Assembly: GCF_023278565.1 (NCBI RefSeq)
Contig: NC_064682.1
Span: forward strand, 1,984,001-2,048,000
Direction: 5' to 3'
DNA length: 64,000 nucleotides
Source: Colletotrichum lupini
Taxonomy: Eukaryota > Ascomycota > Sordariomycetes > Glomerellales > Glomerellaceae
Position 1 is the first letter of the stretch. Each line of letters begins with the position of its first letter. Positions 23,585 to 36,175 of the stretch are shown one piece after another. Under the pieces are notes generated by a model. That model was not told where the DNA came from. It worked only from the letters and a program-made list of their open reading frames with translations, and ran no database searches. The position numbers and the translations under genes were made by a program.

Positions 23585-24675
23585 GGCAGAGACATAAGAT
23601 GAGGTGGTGGGAAAGTGTTTTGTTCCTCCAAAGGCCGCGACTCTATTTAAAGGACACGCGAAAGTGAGACCTCTAGCGGCATTATTATGCACATTTGCCG
23701 GCACTGCGTACCTTAGGTACATGGCATTATTACAGAACAACTCCTATCATGCTGAAGGGTTGTACAACTCAGAAGAATATCTCGCGACTTCCAGACTAAC
23801 GCGAGTACCATGGATTGTTGTCCGGTGAAAGTGAGTTGTCCCCGCCCCATCTCGGCCCACAGATTAACTTCCCTATCCTGAGATGCTCGCACTTCGGATG
23901 GAATCCTTACTAAGAAGAGGAGGCTCTACTATCGCACGACTTGACACGGCAGTGATGGCACGGGTTGGCAGAAAGCAGTCGGGGCTTAACTCCGGAAGAC
24001 AAGCTCGCACACGGCACACGCCCCCCGGGATCTCTCTCTCCCGTCTCTTTCACGGCCACCCTCGAGCCTCTCTGTCTCCTTATCCCGCACTCCCCTCCCA
24101 CTCGGCTGTCTTCCTCCTCCCTCCAAAAAGATGGCGTTCTGCCGCCCTCGGCGACTTTCCGGCGACTTCCCCCAGTTGAACAACATCCGTAGGCGTTCGG
24201 ATACAAGACTGGTAGTAGAAACTAGCCCAAAAGTTGCTAAGCTTTTGGAGACTGGCCGTGGTAAAGTTTAGAAACGCCTCCCATAAGTTCCCCAATCTCT
24301 TGTAGTCAATCAGTGCCAAGGGGAGCATGGCCTCATCAACAATTCTTACCCCAGACTGACTGAACCGACCGACCGTTTGGGCTCCCCCAATTACACCCCA
24401 CACCCCCTACTCCTCCTCTTCGACCGACGTTCCAGGGTTTCGCGGCAAAGCGCCTCCAATACGTGCAAGTCAGTTCCCCTTCTGCGTCTACGTTCGAATG
24501 CTGTGTCACCAAACCGAACTCGCGGCCGTCCCCCCTTGGCAAACCGGTAAGGATGAAAGTCGTTGGTGACACATCATGCGGTCGCCGGCAACTCTTGCAC
24601 GCGCTATCAGTCAGTCTTGCTTCTCTTCCCTCCCCTCTTCTCCTAATGCTTGGTCCTTTTTCTGCGCTTGCGGGA

Positions 24676-24692
24676 GGGGGGGGGGGGGGGGG
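24676..24692. repeat. poly-G tract (17 G)
   Basis: Uninterrupted run of 17 guanines in intergenic DNA. Confidence 0.9.
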
Positions 24693-26789
24693 TGACAAGA
24701 GCAGTACGCAACCTGACAGCCGACTCGAATCCTCCTTGTGTCACCTTGACCCAGAGCCCGAGTGATAACCCTGGGGCGGGTCGGCCTCTCTCTCTTTGTA
24801 CGACAATGGCCATGCTTCCCTAATCGAGAAATAAACGCAGCTCGCAGCAGTAGGGAAGAGTGACAAGCGAAGCGGTTCAAATCCCGTACTTCCCTTGGGC
24901 CATCCGAATGCCATCCCCGGACCGTCCGCCCAACCATCATCGACCCATGAAGGCGTTGATCGCATGCCATGCCACACCTTGCGAATGCCCTGCAACAGCA
25001 GCCAAAGTTCCCTTTTGACATGATGTATTGAGACCTTCTCGACGCCCGGCTCTGCCCTGCCGCCGTGTACGAATTATCCGTATCGGCTTCGTAATATCCA
25101 TCCAGACACCCATTTCATGCTCTTGACACGCCGTATTCCCGCTCCATTTGTCATGTGTAAGAACTCTCCTCTCATGCTCCTCATAGAAGGGGGCAAGTAA
25201 AAGGCGGCGGCAGGCTGTTCGGACTTTGCCGTGTAAGGCATGCTTCTGAAAGCGCCCATCCACCCTCCCCTTCTTCCTATCCCGACCCAATGTACCCTCT
25301 ATGAGTTATCTACAGACAATCCTCAGAAAGTGCCATCTTTTGGGACTTTTGGCTGAAGGCCACGACTACCAAAGCCGTTCCACCGCCACGGCGTCCGGCC
25401 CCAAGACACGTAAAGGCATATGACGAAGATTCACAAGATCCGACCGGGCTACGGGCGAACATCCGCCCGTCGGGAATTTGTCCAAGGCACAGATTCCCTC
25501 TTATTCCGCGAAATCACGTGGGTATCTATTCTACCAGGCTGCACTGGCTTCTACGTTGTTTGCTCGTGAATCTCCCTGATGTCTTCGTAATCTTGTTTCA
25601 GGTACTTTTGGGGAGCCTTGTTGTGCGTTATGTTGCGCGTTATGTTGAAGAAAATGGAGCGACGATAGGTATTCTCGCGTATATGCTTTCCGCCCCTCGT
25701 TCCCCCCATTCCGCTCTCTCCAGTTGTCTTGGTCTCTGATCCCTGTCGAGTACTCGCTTGCGGCAGAGGCTCATTCGTGGGTGGTACCGCAACATCGTTC
25801 ATCTCTAGTGTACTGCTTTCCTCGGGATTGCTGGAATCCCGGTCTTTCCATTTATCGACAATCACCGTCTTCTTCAGGAGTGAGGTATCATGGGAACAAT
25901 TCCTCCCACAATTCGGTAAAAATCCTGAAGCATGGTGTCTAAGTTCCTGTCTGCCTCTTCCCCCATGGACGTGTCTTAGTCTCTACGCATGCTACGAATA
26001 ACCCAGCACCACCCTCATCCTCAACCCCAAAAGGTCTGCTCCTCAAAGTGCTTTGTCAGCTGCCTTGACCTTGGCCAAGACTTGTAGTTTGTATCTCGAG
26101 TCTCGAGCTTTGTCCCGAGTCCACACGAATACTAGGAGTTAAGAAACTTTAAGCTATTTTCTCCGCACCCGCCTCGGCCAGACTGATGTTTAACTCCGCC
26201 TTCCCTGCACGCTTCGTATAATCCTACGATACGTATAGTCGTCCACGGCGGGCTAGAACTTGCTGTTTCTCGTTACCAGGCTGTCCCGTCCTATTGCTGC
26301 CGCCCTTTCGGCCCCCATACCAACGCCCATCTCGTCATCGGACACCTTTCCAAGCACGAACACCTCACAACAGTCAAGGCGGATGCTCCACTCATGTGAT
26401 TGATATCGTGTTACTTTTTTGAGGTTGCTCTCTATAGTAGTACAAAGAATGTTTGGGACAATCTCGTCTTTTAAATTTTGGACTGCCGTATCAAACCTCG
26501 TAACAAGACGACCCTCGATGTGATCAGTCTGCCCAAAGTGAAACGCCGTCGCCTATTCCCAGTCATATCTCCGTGAGGTCGAGCGCTTCGACCAATACAT
26601 GCGATCCGTACGCCCCCGAACTCCTGGCCAAAGCCACGCTGAACATGTGCAAAAGGAAAAAAAGGGGGGTCGTGGATGAAAAAGAACCAAGTGGTGATGG
26701 AAACCCAAATTGTGGTCGCCAGAAATGCTACGCTCCGATAGACAGGGATGTTGCATATTCGTTTTTCCTTCTCCTTCGCGCTGCGCTCT

Positions 26790-27735
26790 CTATTGCTGGA
26801 TCATGCCAGGAGATCCCGGCATGGAGAGTGGTGTTGTGGGATACTCGTAGCCGGCGTCGGAACAGTTGGCCGAGTGGTCAAACGAGTGTGAGAGCGGAGG
26901 AGTCTGCTCATCAACCCATCAGCATCATGTATCGCGGGAAGGCGGTTGTCGCATATAACTCACATGAGGGTTCGTGGGGTCGTAGGAGTTTTGCGCGTTC
27001 ATGTCCATGCTGGGCATGTACGCGTAGTTCATGTAGGGAGAAAGACCGTCGTCGCTGTGGTACGATTCGCGCTTGATGGCGTCTTGGAAGTGGTTCATGG
27101 GCGGTAGCGTGACCGGTACCGTTGCGGCGAGATATGTGGGATACTCGGCGGCAGACATGGGGTACGGTTGTGTGGTGTAGGCGGGAGCCATGATCATCTC
27201 TTCAGCCGGGGGGTAGGTTGAGTATGTGAGGAACGGAGGAGTGATGGATCTGCCGCGGTCATCCTCGTAGTGCTGTTGTGCGAAGAAGACCTCGTCGTCG
27301 TTGTTCATAGGAGGAGTGAATTGGCCCTGGTTCATGGTCTTTGTTGGAGGGGGCGTCTTTTGTGTCTTGCCCGCCGCTTTGCTTTTGGTGCTCTTGGTTG
27401 CCGCGGGCTTCTCGGTGGGGGATGTGCCTTCCTGGCCAGCGCGTCTCTCGAGGTCCTCAAGGCGTCTCTTGAGCTTCTTGCCTGTAAGTCGGTGTTAGTA
27501 TTTGCGTGCTGGTATCGTTGGGTGGCTATGACTTTGACGTACGGTAGTTGCGCTGGGCAATGCGGTTCTGGATCCTCCTGCGCTCAGCGAGGTCGGAGAT
27601 CTTGGTCCAGTCTTCATCAGGGTTGGCGGAGCTGCTGAAGGCGCTGCTGGTTCCGTGTCCAGAGTATGCTCTGGGAGCGGGAGCTGTTGCCGGGTAGGCG
27701 TATTGGTGATGTTGGGACATGGTGAACATTGACAT
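26790..27735 (-). CDS. bZIP-like transcription factor with truncated zipper
   Basis: Probable DNA-binding regulator. Minus-strand exons 27735-27543, 27481-26964 and 26903-26790 encode 274 aa. The basic region ERRRIQNRIAQRNYRKKLKRR (about residues 51-71) has the N-x7-R bZIP pattern (NRIAQRNYR), followed by LEDLERRAGQEG; after the first leucine heptad the helix gives way to a P/T/K/A linker, so no full leucine zipper is visible. Intron 1 (61 nt) splits an Arg codon inside the basic region. The rest is rich in P, Y, M, T and Q, as in activation regions. Exon 3 (38 codons, TPPLSHSF...GSPGMIQQ) was added because intron 2 (60 nt, gtgagt...cag) is in phase and the result is a low-complexity tail like the rest; without it the protein ends ten residues after the donor. 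The specific orthologue is not identified. Confidence 0.82.
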
Positions 27736-28418
27736 TGTGAGCGGGCTGTGGTGTTGTCGCGCTTCTTGGTGTAAGAGGATTATGGGGGGGATGTTGGTTC
27801 AAGATGTAGAAGAGGAAGCTTGGTGATGGTTGACAAGTCGCAACTTATATCAAGTCTAGATTGTTGGAAGTCTGGATGATGAGGCAAGATGTGGCAGAGG
27901 AAGGGAAGAGCAAGCTATTAAATAAAAAGTAGCCCAAAGGCTTCACAGGAGCTCAGCCCGAACCGCCCAGCAAGCCGGGAGCAATGACATGGCTGGCAGC
28001 AACGACAGGGCTGGCGGCGTGAGTGCGAAGGACCACCAAGTACAAGCAGGGGTGCCTCGCAGGGCGTGGAGTTGTAACTATGTAGATAGGTTCCACATAG
28101 CCTGGCGACCCTACACTAGTACAAGGTATCGCAGCAAGAGAGACGTGCAAGCAGATGAAGGGTATTCGTACAGGTACCGTGCCTTACGCCAGAAGACGAG
28201 GAGGGGATGGGAGGGGAGGCAGGGGGAGGGCGTGCGGCTGTGTGGAAGGGGGGTGTGATGTGGTGTGGGTGAAGTGAGGAAGCCTACGAATTACCCATCT
28301 CAGGTAAGGTAGGATACCACGATGCCTAGGGATGGAGATGGGGGCGCATGGGAAGGAATAAGGAGGGGGGGAGGGGCAAGAGAGCGAGGAAGAAACAGAC
28401 CTAGACACAGAGACAGAC

Positions 28419-28440
28419 AGAGAGAGAGAGAGAGAGAGAG
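28419..28440. repeat. (AG)11 microsatellite
   Basis: Perfect dinucleotide run about 690 bp upstream of the bZIP-like gene start. Confidence 0.9.
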
Positions 28441-28522
28441 GGTTGAGGATACGGGCGTGTTAATAGTAAAGTGAAAGGGGGTGGGGGAGGGGGGTGAAGG
28501 GACCATAGGGCAGAGATAGAGC

Positions 28523-28558
28523 GAGAGAGAGAGAGAGAGAGTGTGTGTGTGTGTGTGT
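28523..28558. repeat. compound (GA)9(GT)9 microsatellite
   Basis: A GA run (28523-28540) passes directly into a GT run (28541-28558). Confidence 0.9.
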
Positions 28559-29188
28559 GAAAGAGAGAGAGAGAGAACGGCAGCAGTCCGCAGACACAAG
28601 AGACAAGTGGGTGGTCGAGAAGGTGCCTGATGACCTTTTGGTTTAAACGGAGCAAGCCAAGAGCAACGCCTCGTTCCCCTCTCCGTTTACAGATACTGGG
28701 CGCCTCAGTTTCAACGGGAGCTCTTTACGACGGGACGGCTTGGGAGAGAGGTGAGTGTATGCGGTAGGCTGTAGGCTGGCACCAGCACACCAGCACAGGA
28801 GAGATGGGCACACCGGTAAGGGATCAGCTGGGCTGGGCCGCAGCAAGGAGATTTGACGGAGCTGGAAGAGACCAAACACACACAGATTGACGGCCAGGCT
28901 GCAGTCCGGTAGGCGATGAAAGGCGGCAGCACACACACATGCACACTGGACGGATGCTGCGCTGCACTGCATCTAGGCCGGTGGAGGACAAGGTTGGACT
29001 CGGAGAGTGTCCAGGCTGGGCGGGGGGGAAGCATGAAGGAGACAGAGAGAGAGAGTGTGAAAAGAGGAGATGAAGATGGCAATACTCGGTAATGGATGGA
29101 GTAGTCTGTTGCTGTGTTGCAGGGGTCGGGTCCGACAGTGGTGTTGTGTTTGAGTGTCATTTTCAGTCATTCTCATTCTCAAAGACAT

Positions 29189-29220
29189 GGAAGAGTGGAA
29201 GAGTGGAAGAGTGGAAGAGT
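29189..29220. repeat. (GGAAGAGT)4 minisatellite
   Basis: Four perfect tandem copies of an octamer in intergenic DNA. Confidence 0.9.
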
Positions 29221-31805
29221 ATCCGTCAGGTAAGTTGAACAGAGACGGCGGTGGAGGTACGTACCTTGCATCTCCATCTCGCACTTTCTTTGATGGCTCC
29301 ACCCGACCGGGTCGAGAGAAGCTGTGAGTGCACCGCGGCTGTCGTTCAAGGGTTCGCGATAAGTTTTGAGTCTCCACGTCGAGGGGAGACACAGACTCAC
29401 ACCAAAGAGTACGTAGTACATAAGGTAGTATGTATCTTTTGGAGTACGTACCATTGCTCATTGGGGACAAGGGAAGGGTGGCACTGGCTCTGACGCTGGT
29501 GGCCCGGTACGGAGAACCTACGGATACGCTACGTACTGTGTAGGCACCTTACCTACCTACCTTACTTTGCTACCTACGAGGGCCCAGGGGGTGGAGAGTC
29601 CTACGACCGGGGGAGGAAAGCAACGCCCATCAACCGCAACTTCCTCACGACTCCATCCAGACTACCTACTGTGTATCCGTACTCCGTACAATGGAATACT
29701 CAGCGCGGGGGCAGGGGCACTCGCCTTTGGTAGGTATCCGTAGGTGGCTGGACCTCCAAGGAAGGCGCTGCTCCTCGGGGTTTAAACTGCGGCTGCGGCA
29801 GCGGCAGCGGCAGCGCCAACCCGACGGCACCACCAAGCCCCGGGGACTCTTACTTTACGGATACCTTCCTTCCCTTACGAATGCCTCGAATCATCCGACC
29901 TTACCTACCTTACCTTACTTACCTAAGGCAAAGCAACATTGGTACTTGTCCACTCCTGCTCGCTAGATAATCCAAATCATCCACCTCAAATACCAATGAC
30001 TGCATCACTTGTACGACGAACGCAAAAGGGTTTGGTGTCCATCAATCCCTACGACATCATCTCCATTTCGACGAGGGGACCTAGACAATCGCTGGCGCCT
30101 AGCCACTCCTCATCATATGGCATCCTCGGAAACACCCCCGGATGTACTCTATCAAGTTCAGAATTAGAAAACCCCTTCGGGAAGCCAATTTTGTCTACCA
30201 ATCTTGGGAGAGGCATTTGGGTATTGTTAGAACCCGACAGCACCACCATGATATATCGAGATGCTCAATAATAATAGTAGATAGGCTATTCAACATCGTC
30301 CGTGGGACTAAGTCGACTTGGAGGGCTAATACCTTGGTTGGTGGCAGCACGCGGCACAGCAGAAGCATTTTCATTGGCTCTACGGTTACTAGCCTGGGCT
30401 AATTTTGCCCACTTGCATTCGTCTCCTTCTATCAATACCTGCGAAATGCTACCTCGAAATGCCATCGCGAATCAAGCGCGTCAAGTCAAAGGCAGTCTGG
30501 GTTTACCCATCTTATTTTGGTATCCATTGTGCATCAATCAATCCATCCTTCATCTTGAAGCTCCAGGCTGGCCAGACTTCGGGTTCATGGATGACGATGG
30601 ACCAGGTGACAACTGTCGGACTTCCCGCGTCAATCGGGTCGCCAACAAATCGAATGAGGAATTCGCTCGGTTCACATTGGATGACATAGCGTCAAGGTTT
30701 CGCTCCTTTGAGCCAGCTGTCTTGCTTTGTAAGTTGCTCTCGATATATCTCATATGCAGGAAGTTAGGAATAACCTCGTGGACGCCTTGCTCTGCTTCAA
30801 TGCTTCGACAATAGTCCTAGATTTCTAGGTAGCCAGCCCTTGAGGAAACCAACCTACCATCGAGGACTCACAGCGCCCCACCCACGAAGAACGTACTCAC
30901 GTACAGAGTACACCCGTACCTACAGTCCTGTACTGGTACCAAGGATCGCATCCCCTGCCAACTTCTGGTGTTACACAAGAAAGGACAGGGCAGGGAGTTC
31001 GTACGGATATTGGCGCGGACAGGCTTTATCCCATCCGTATGTGCTACGGACACGGATACAGAGCGACAATAAACACCTTACTCCGTACCTTATGTCCGTC
31101 CCGTAGGGCTGCACGCACGCACGCGCAGAGAGATCCCGTTTCTCTCGCCGCCTCCCCCTCGCGCTCATCCTTTGCTCGGCGCCTCTCTCGTTGAAGGATC
31201 TGCCAGCGCAGAAGCACCTTGGGGTCCTTGGGGGGGGTGTTTGGGAAATGGTAAACGGTAGAATGCACAGTTCAGTCCGCGCCGTTCGTCGCCAACACCC
31301 GCCTATTCGTACCTAGTCATGCCATGTCAAGCAACGGAAAGGCAGCGCCGCTCTGGCTCCTGGAATCACCTCAGTCTACAGAGAGTACCTTGTCAGCTAA
31401 GGTAATTGGTATGCGCTGTTGCGGCAGAATCGCCCTTACCCCGACGCGGGAACTGCTGCCCCATTTGGGGGCCGCCGTTCAGATCCAAGCTTTCGCCTGG
31501 CGTTCTGTAGGGCGGGCGGCCGATCCCTCCACCAGTCACCACCGCCCACTTGGTGGTGAGCTGTGGCCTTTGGGCCCATTCCAGGCCGCCGTCGCCCAGA
31601 ATCCATACGCGGCAAGGTACACCTTAAGGTGAAAGTAAGGTACGTAGCGCAGTAGCTAATCTGTAGCAACTTGGGGTTTTTGGGGGGAGGTTTCAAAACC
31701 ACTGCTCCCCAAGCTACCTAGCTCAGCCCGCACACAAGGCCTAGCTTCTCCCAAAGTTCCTCACATAGGGCTAAGATGCGTCGTCTTAAACCACCAAAAC
31801 ACTCT

Positions 31806-31822
31806 CACACACACACACACAC
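31806..31822. repeat. (CA)n microsatellite
   Basis: Perfect CA run of 17 nt in intergenic DNA. Confidence 0.85.
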
Positions 31823-34578
31823 CTTGAGTTTTGTGGCGGCTTCTCTCTGCCGCGCCATAACGTCCCTCCCGAGATGGAATCGGGTAGGATTCTGTACCTA
31901 TGCGGCTATGCCTCACACCTTACCTGGCCTTCATCATTGGAACCATCGATGCCACTAGAGACACAGTAAACCATCTGGTTAGTCTCCGCGCCCTGACACC
32001 TTACACTACGCCTATACGGACCAATGTTTGACAAGAACTCACAATAGCATTTCCCGGGCCCAGTGACGAGTGTTTCGTCCTACCTCGGCCAGTGGCTGGT
32101 CATCGTTCACTAGCAAAAGAACATGCCGCTGCCGTGGATGAAGGCCATGGCTCCGTGGCGAGCTCTCAATATTCTGATACAGAGGCACCCCTTGTCAATT
32201 CAAGGTGTGCTTGGCAGATCTAGATGCTCCACGTCAATTACCCCCCACCCCCTCCCCGGACAACGACCGAAATCTTCTCTTGGGGGTTAAGATATAGTCT
32301 CCGACCCAAACAACGGACGAGCTCTATTGCTCGTGTAGTTGAAGTGTGGTTAGATTGGCTTCTCTTGCGCGGGCGCGCGCACTCGCGCAGAATGAGTCCC
32401 GAACGGGAGATGGCTAACCAAAGGCGTACCATGCAATAGAGTTGACACTGGCGGCATTTGCTGGGTTCGAAGGATCATCGGCAACGACCCTGCGCCTCAC
32501 AGGTGTACCGTCCTAGTGGAGGCGCGAAAAGGGCGGCGAGCGCAGATCCGTATGGACGTTGACGGTCGAGCACTGCTGTCTGCTGCTCCCATTGACATAA
32601 TACGTCCCGAGAGGCGCGGGCTAGTTGGTTGGCACGGCTGGTTGGTAATCCGAATGAGGTCGTGACCAGGTCCGTGGGCAAGCAGTGTGCCCGGGAAGAT
32701 GCTGTCAGAAGGTCGGACGGTGCAGTGGCTATTTCTTCAGGCTAGCACCGTTTCCGTGGACAACAAATTGACGACGTCTTGGTACTGACGATATCGGAAA
32801 GAGGGGAGATGAGGATGATGGCATCCACCTTGGCCTCGAACCCTAAAGATCAAGTCCCAAGTCTAGCTGCGGATGGTCAAGGCAGAGCCGGTGGGATGGG
32901 GAGCCTTGGACAGTAGAAGCATGGATCAACTCATGGCACGGAAACTCTTTCGAAGTGACTCCATCTACGGATACAGCTTTCGTCTGGACTCCCAGTTTGT
33001 TCGTTTATCCGTACACCAGCAGACATTTTCGCAGGTTCGTTCATCGTGGACGCGTAGGATGCGAAGACCCCGCTTGCGATGGGGCCGGACACAGCACGAT
33101 ATCGGGAAACCCTTGGCGAATCTCGAAAGGGTTCCCGAATTGATCACAGTCAATCCCGCAATCTCGCGCCTGTAATGTTGAGCCGGAGCGGGAGCTAGGT
33201 GTTCGCAGACAGGGCCATTGCCTGGAAAAGTTGCTTGAAGCATCCGTGGCCAGCCGGCAATAAGGACGGGACAAAAGTGGGCCGATCCCGGGATGAAGCG
33301 GAGCGACGCTAGTCCCAAGATGTAGCTTCGTAAGACGGGCCAATCCCGAAGCTCCAAAGCCCCTGGTTTTTAGCCTCTTTCCGCGGGCCAAGCTTTGCAG
33401 ACCCTACGGAGTAAGGTATGAGCCTGTGTAAGTACCTAGGTACTCCGTGGAGACGGGAGGTGAGTGTTCCCAAAACACGGGTCAGTGCACTAAACTTTTC
33501 TGATGATTTCCATCGCAGATGGGTGATGCTTTGGGGTCCAGGATCCTTTTTTTTTTCTGCTCTTCTCAATCTTGAGGTTCCACGGACCACCGACTGTGGT
33601 TGCGGTGCTAATGCTAGGCGGCAGGTGCTCAATGCCAGATGCTGGGTCTACGGAGTACTGGCCGGGTGTGTCCAACCCAAAGGGAGGGGGACTCAGACTT
33701 GGGATACACTAGCTGGACCACTCTACCCCTAACCTTGCCTTGGCTATATTAAACACTGAAGCGTGTGGTCCAACCAGCATCACGAGAATTCGATTGCCTA
33801 GAGGCGAGTGGGGGAGTCTCGTGGCCGAGCTTGGTCATTAACGAACGGAGCAGCCAGTGAGAGCCCGTCGTTGATCTTTTTTCTTCGCTACGCAGTGCTG
33901 TGCTGTGGTATTTCTCATCTTGCGCCCGCCAAGAGGCGCAGGCAGGGTGGAGAATCCATGGGATTTCTTCCATTCGATCTTCCCATGTGAGTCGACTGGA
34001 AAAAGAGTCCTACCCAGCCCCAGTCCCGGACCCGACTCCAGAGACCAGGGAACCTTCAACCCCATACTGTGGTCTAGTGTAGTGTAAAACCAAGGGTGCT
34101 CTCTCTCCCCTGCCGAGACGTCATCACTAAAGAGGTAAAAAGGATTCAAGGACGGGACACACGGTACACCCCAAGGTCCAAGGGGACAGCCCACCACCCA
34201 ACCCCAAGTCTCTCCAGCCTAGAGGCGGGACGAGGCTATTCCGGCTACCAAGCCACAGGGCGAGGTGCGCCAGCGCCGTTTTGGCGGTATCCCGCCCGCA
34301 AGGCACACACGGCACATCGTCACGTCTTTCCTGAATCCTTACCCGTGTCAACGTCCTACCGCTCCCTCCGGCTGGCTTACGTTCTGGCGGTTGGTCTATT
34401 TGACATGTGTGGACAAGAGGCGACTCGTATCACGGAACACTGAATGCGCGTACTTGGCACGATTTGTTGATATCTTGCTATTTGCAAACAACAAATTCGG
34501 ATATGGCATTATCAAATCGCCATGGGAGACCTGGATGGACCACGTCCGGAGTTTCCATGGATCCCTGCCTGTAGATAG

Positions 34579-34600
34579 GTGTGTGTGTGTGTGTGTGTGT
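34579..34600. repeat. (GT)11 microsatellite
   Basis: Perfect GT run in intergenic DNA. Confidence 0.9.
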
Positions 34601-36145
34601 ATCATTGGCGAGCTGAAGATATATTGAGCATCCGAACTTCAACATCGTTCATTGCAAGGATACTTGGATCCAAGAAAGCGGTCGAGACACAGATTGATCC
34701 GTGCAGACGGGAATAAGATAGAGTGATGTGTCGTGAAAGGGACTGGTGAGATTGGGGCCACGTCTTGCTCCGGCTATCGTTGGCGAATTCCGGTAATTCG
34801 TACGAATTTCTTTTTGATCATCATCATCACCATCACCATCACCTTGGTCGTCCTAAATCCTACCCCCTCGGTCTGGATCCTCGACATCGCGAATCCTTCA
34901 GAGCGGAACCAGTCACGAATAGTCGATACAGGAGGCCAAAATGGACAAGGTGTCGAAACAATCCTGGACGCTGGAAAGGGCGCAAGGTGCTTTAGGTCGG
35001 CCGACAGCCGCGCTGGTCTGGTGTGTGTAACTATGAATTATCAATCTCGAGACAGGGCCTTCCCCTTCCCCCATGTTGACTTGCAACTGCAACGTGCGCT
35101 TCATCTGCTTGTTTGGGACGCTCGTTCTCGGCCCCCAACCAGCGATAGTGACTCTAGGCTCTGGCTCTCTGTAGTCTGTAGGCGTAGGTGTGTGTCTACT
35201 GGTGACTGGGTAATTAGGGGTGGTATGTACACTAGGAAGAGGTACTTCTGAGAACTACGCCGTACGCCTACCTTACGGTAGTGCGGTCTACCCTTCCCGT
35301 GCCTCTCCAAGGACCCCAAAGTCTGCCAGGAGGGGGCCAAATGACGAAGGCTTCCACGTGCTTTGTAAGACGTCTATTTTTGCAAAGTCGATTAGCAAGA
35401 CGATGCCTGCCCTCCTATTCGTCCGTACTTGCTTGCAGTCACACAACAAAGTACCTGCCTTGCCCCCCCAAATCCTCCGCATATTCTTCCATCTACCTCA
35501 ACCGTGGATGCGCGGATACAACCTTCACCTGCGCTCCTTCGGACGAAGTGACCCATCCCATCGTACACAGTAAACTGGGAATGTATCCGTACTTCGTACC
35601 CATCTAACCCTTCTGTCCTAACCCCGACCCCGACCCCGGCCGGCCCCCTTCCCAAGAATCACCACACCTTCAAACACATCGCTGGGCCATGCCATGCCCA
35701 TGCTCATGCCCATGATCCGAACAATTCCCCACGTCCCTCTCCCTCTCTCTCTCTCTTTCTCTTGCTCTCTCTTCGCTGGACCTGTATCGTACGGCAACCT
35801 ATACTATAACCCCGTCCATGGAAACCATCGACGCCCGCAATACCTACCCTACCACCCAATCCCTGTCTACGCCGGCCAGCCGGCTCCATCGCCAAAACAC
35901 CCCTTGTCCCTGGATCTTTGTCGCAGCCTGGGCAAGCCGCAAGGTCGAAAGCTCGCAGTGGGTGGGGACCTCGGACTTGGGTTCCACGGGAGAGGGTACG
36001 AATAGGCACCCAACAAAACGTGTATTTTCTCTACGGAGTATCTGTAATTGCTGTACAGCTCCAACAGGGCTGCATTTCCCATCGCTTGATGCTATTGCAG
36101 GGACGCGCCGTTAAGCCCGTCGGGTTCAGACATCATCAAGCGCAC

Positions 36146-36175
36146 ACCTGACCTGACCTGACCTGACCTGACCTG
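36146..36175. repeat. (ACCTG)6 tandem repeat
   Basis: Six perfect pentamer copies in intergenic DNA. Confidence 0.9.

Larger units (their letters stand above)
21174..26789. other. intergenic region without recognisable genes, 5.6 kb
   Basis: Only short frames without family resemblance. It contains one TACGGAGTA word (23281-23289), an (AG)11 microsatellite, a 17-G tract and pyrimidine-rich blocks. The 3' flank of the bZIP-like gene is at the right end. A minus- or plus-strand small gene cannot be excluded. Confidence 0.45.
27736..36000. other. gene-poor region, left part (bZIP upstream)
   Basis: No recognisable gene. The first about 1.5 kb upstream of the bZIP-like gene is dominated by purine/pyrimidine microsatellites and may be its promoter or long leader. 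Further right are CA and GT repeats, TACGGAGTA words (29680, 31079, 33405, 33649), several TATCCGTA words and one TACCTAGGTA (33433). Short frames exist on both strands without family resemblance. Confidence 0.45.

Noticed and set aside
24866..24890. tRNA B-box-like ggttcaaatcc
   Set aside because: The T-arm stem does not pair and no acceptor stem or A box is found at the right distance.
26866..26890. tRNA-Ser/Leu A-box-like ggccgagtggt
   Set aside because: It lies in the bZIP-like gene's last exon (antisense) and has no B box or stems downstream.
28419..28558. Tandem repeats considered as a CRISPR-like array
   Set aside because: They are simple dinucleotide microsatellites without spacers, in a eukaryotic genome.
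30302..30814. 170-codon plus-strand frame
   Set aside because: Begins with GTG and has no motif or family resemblance.
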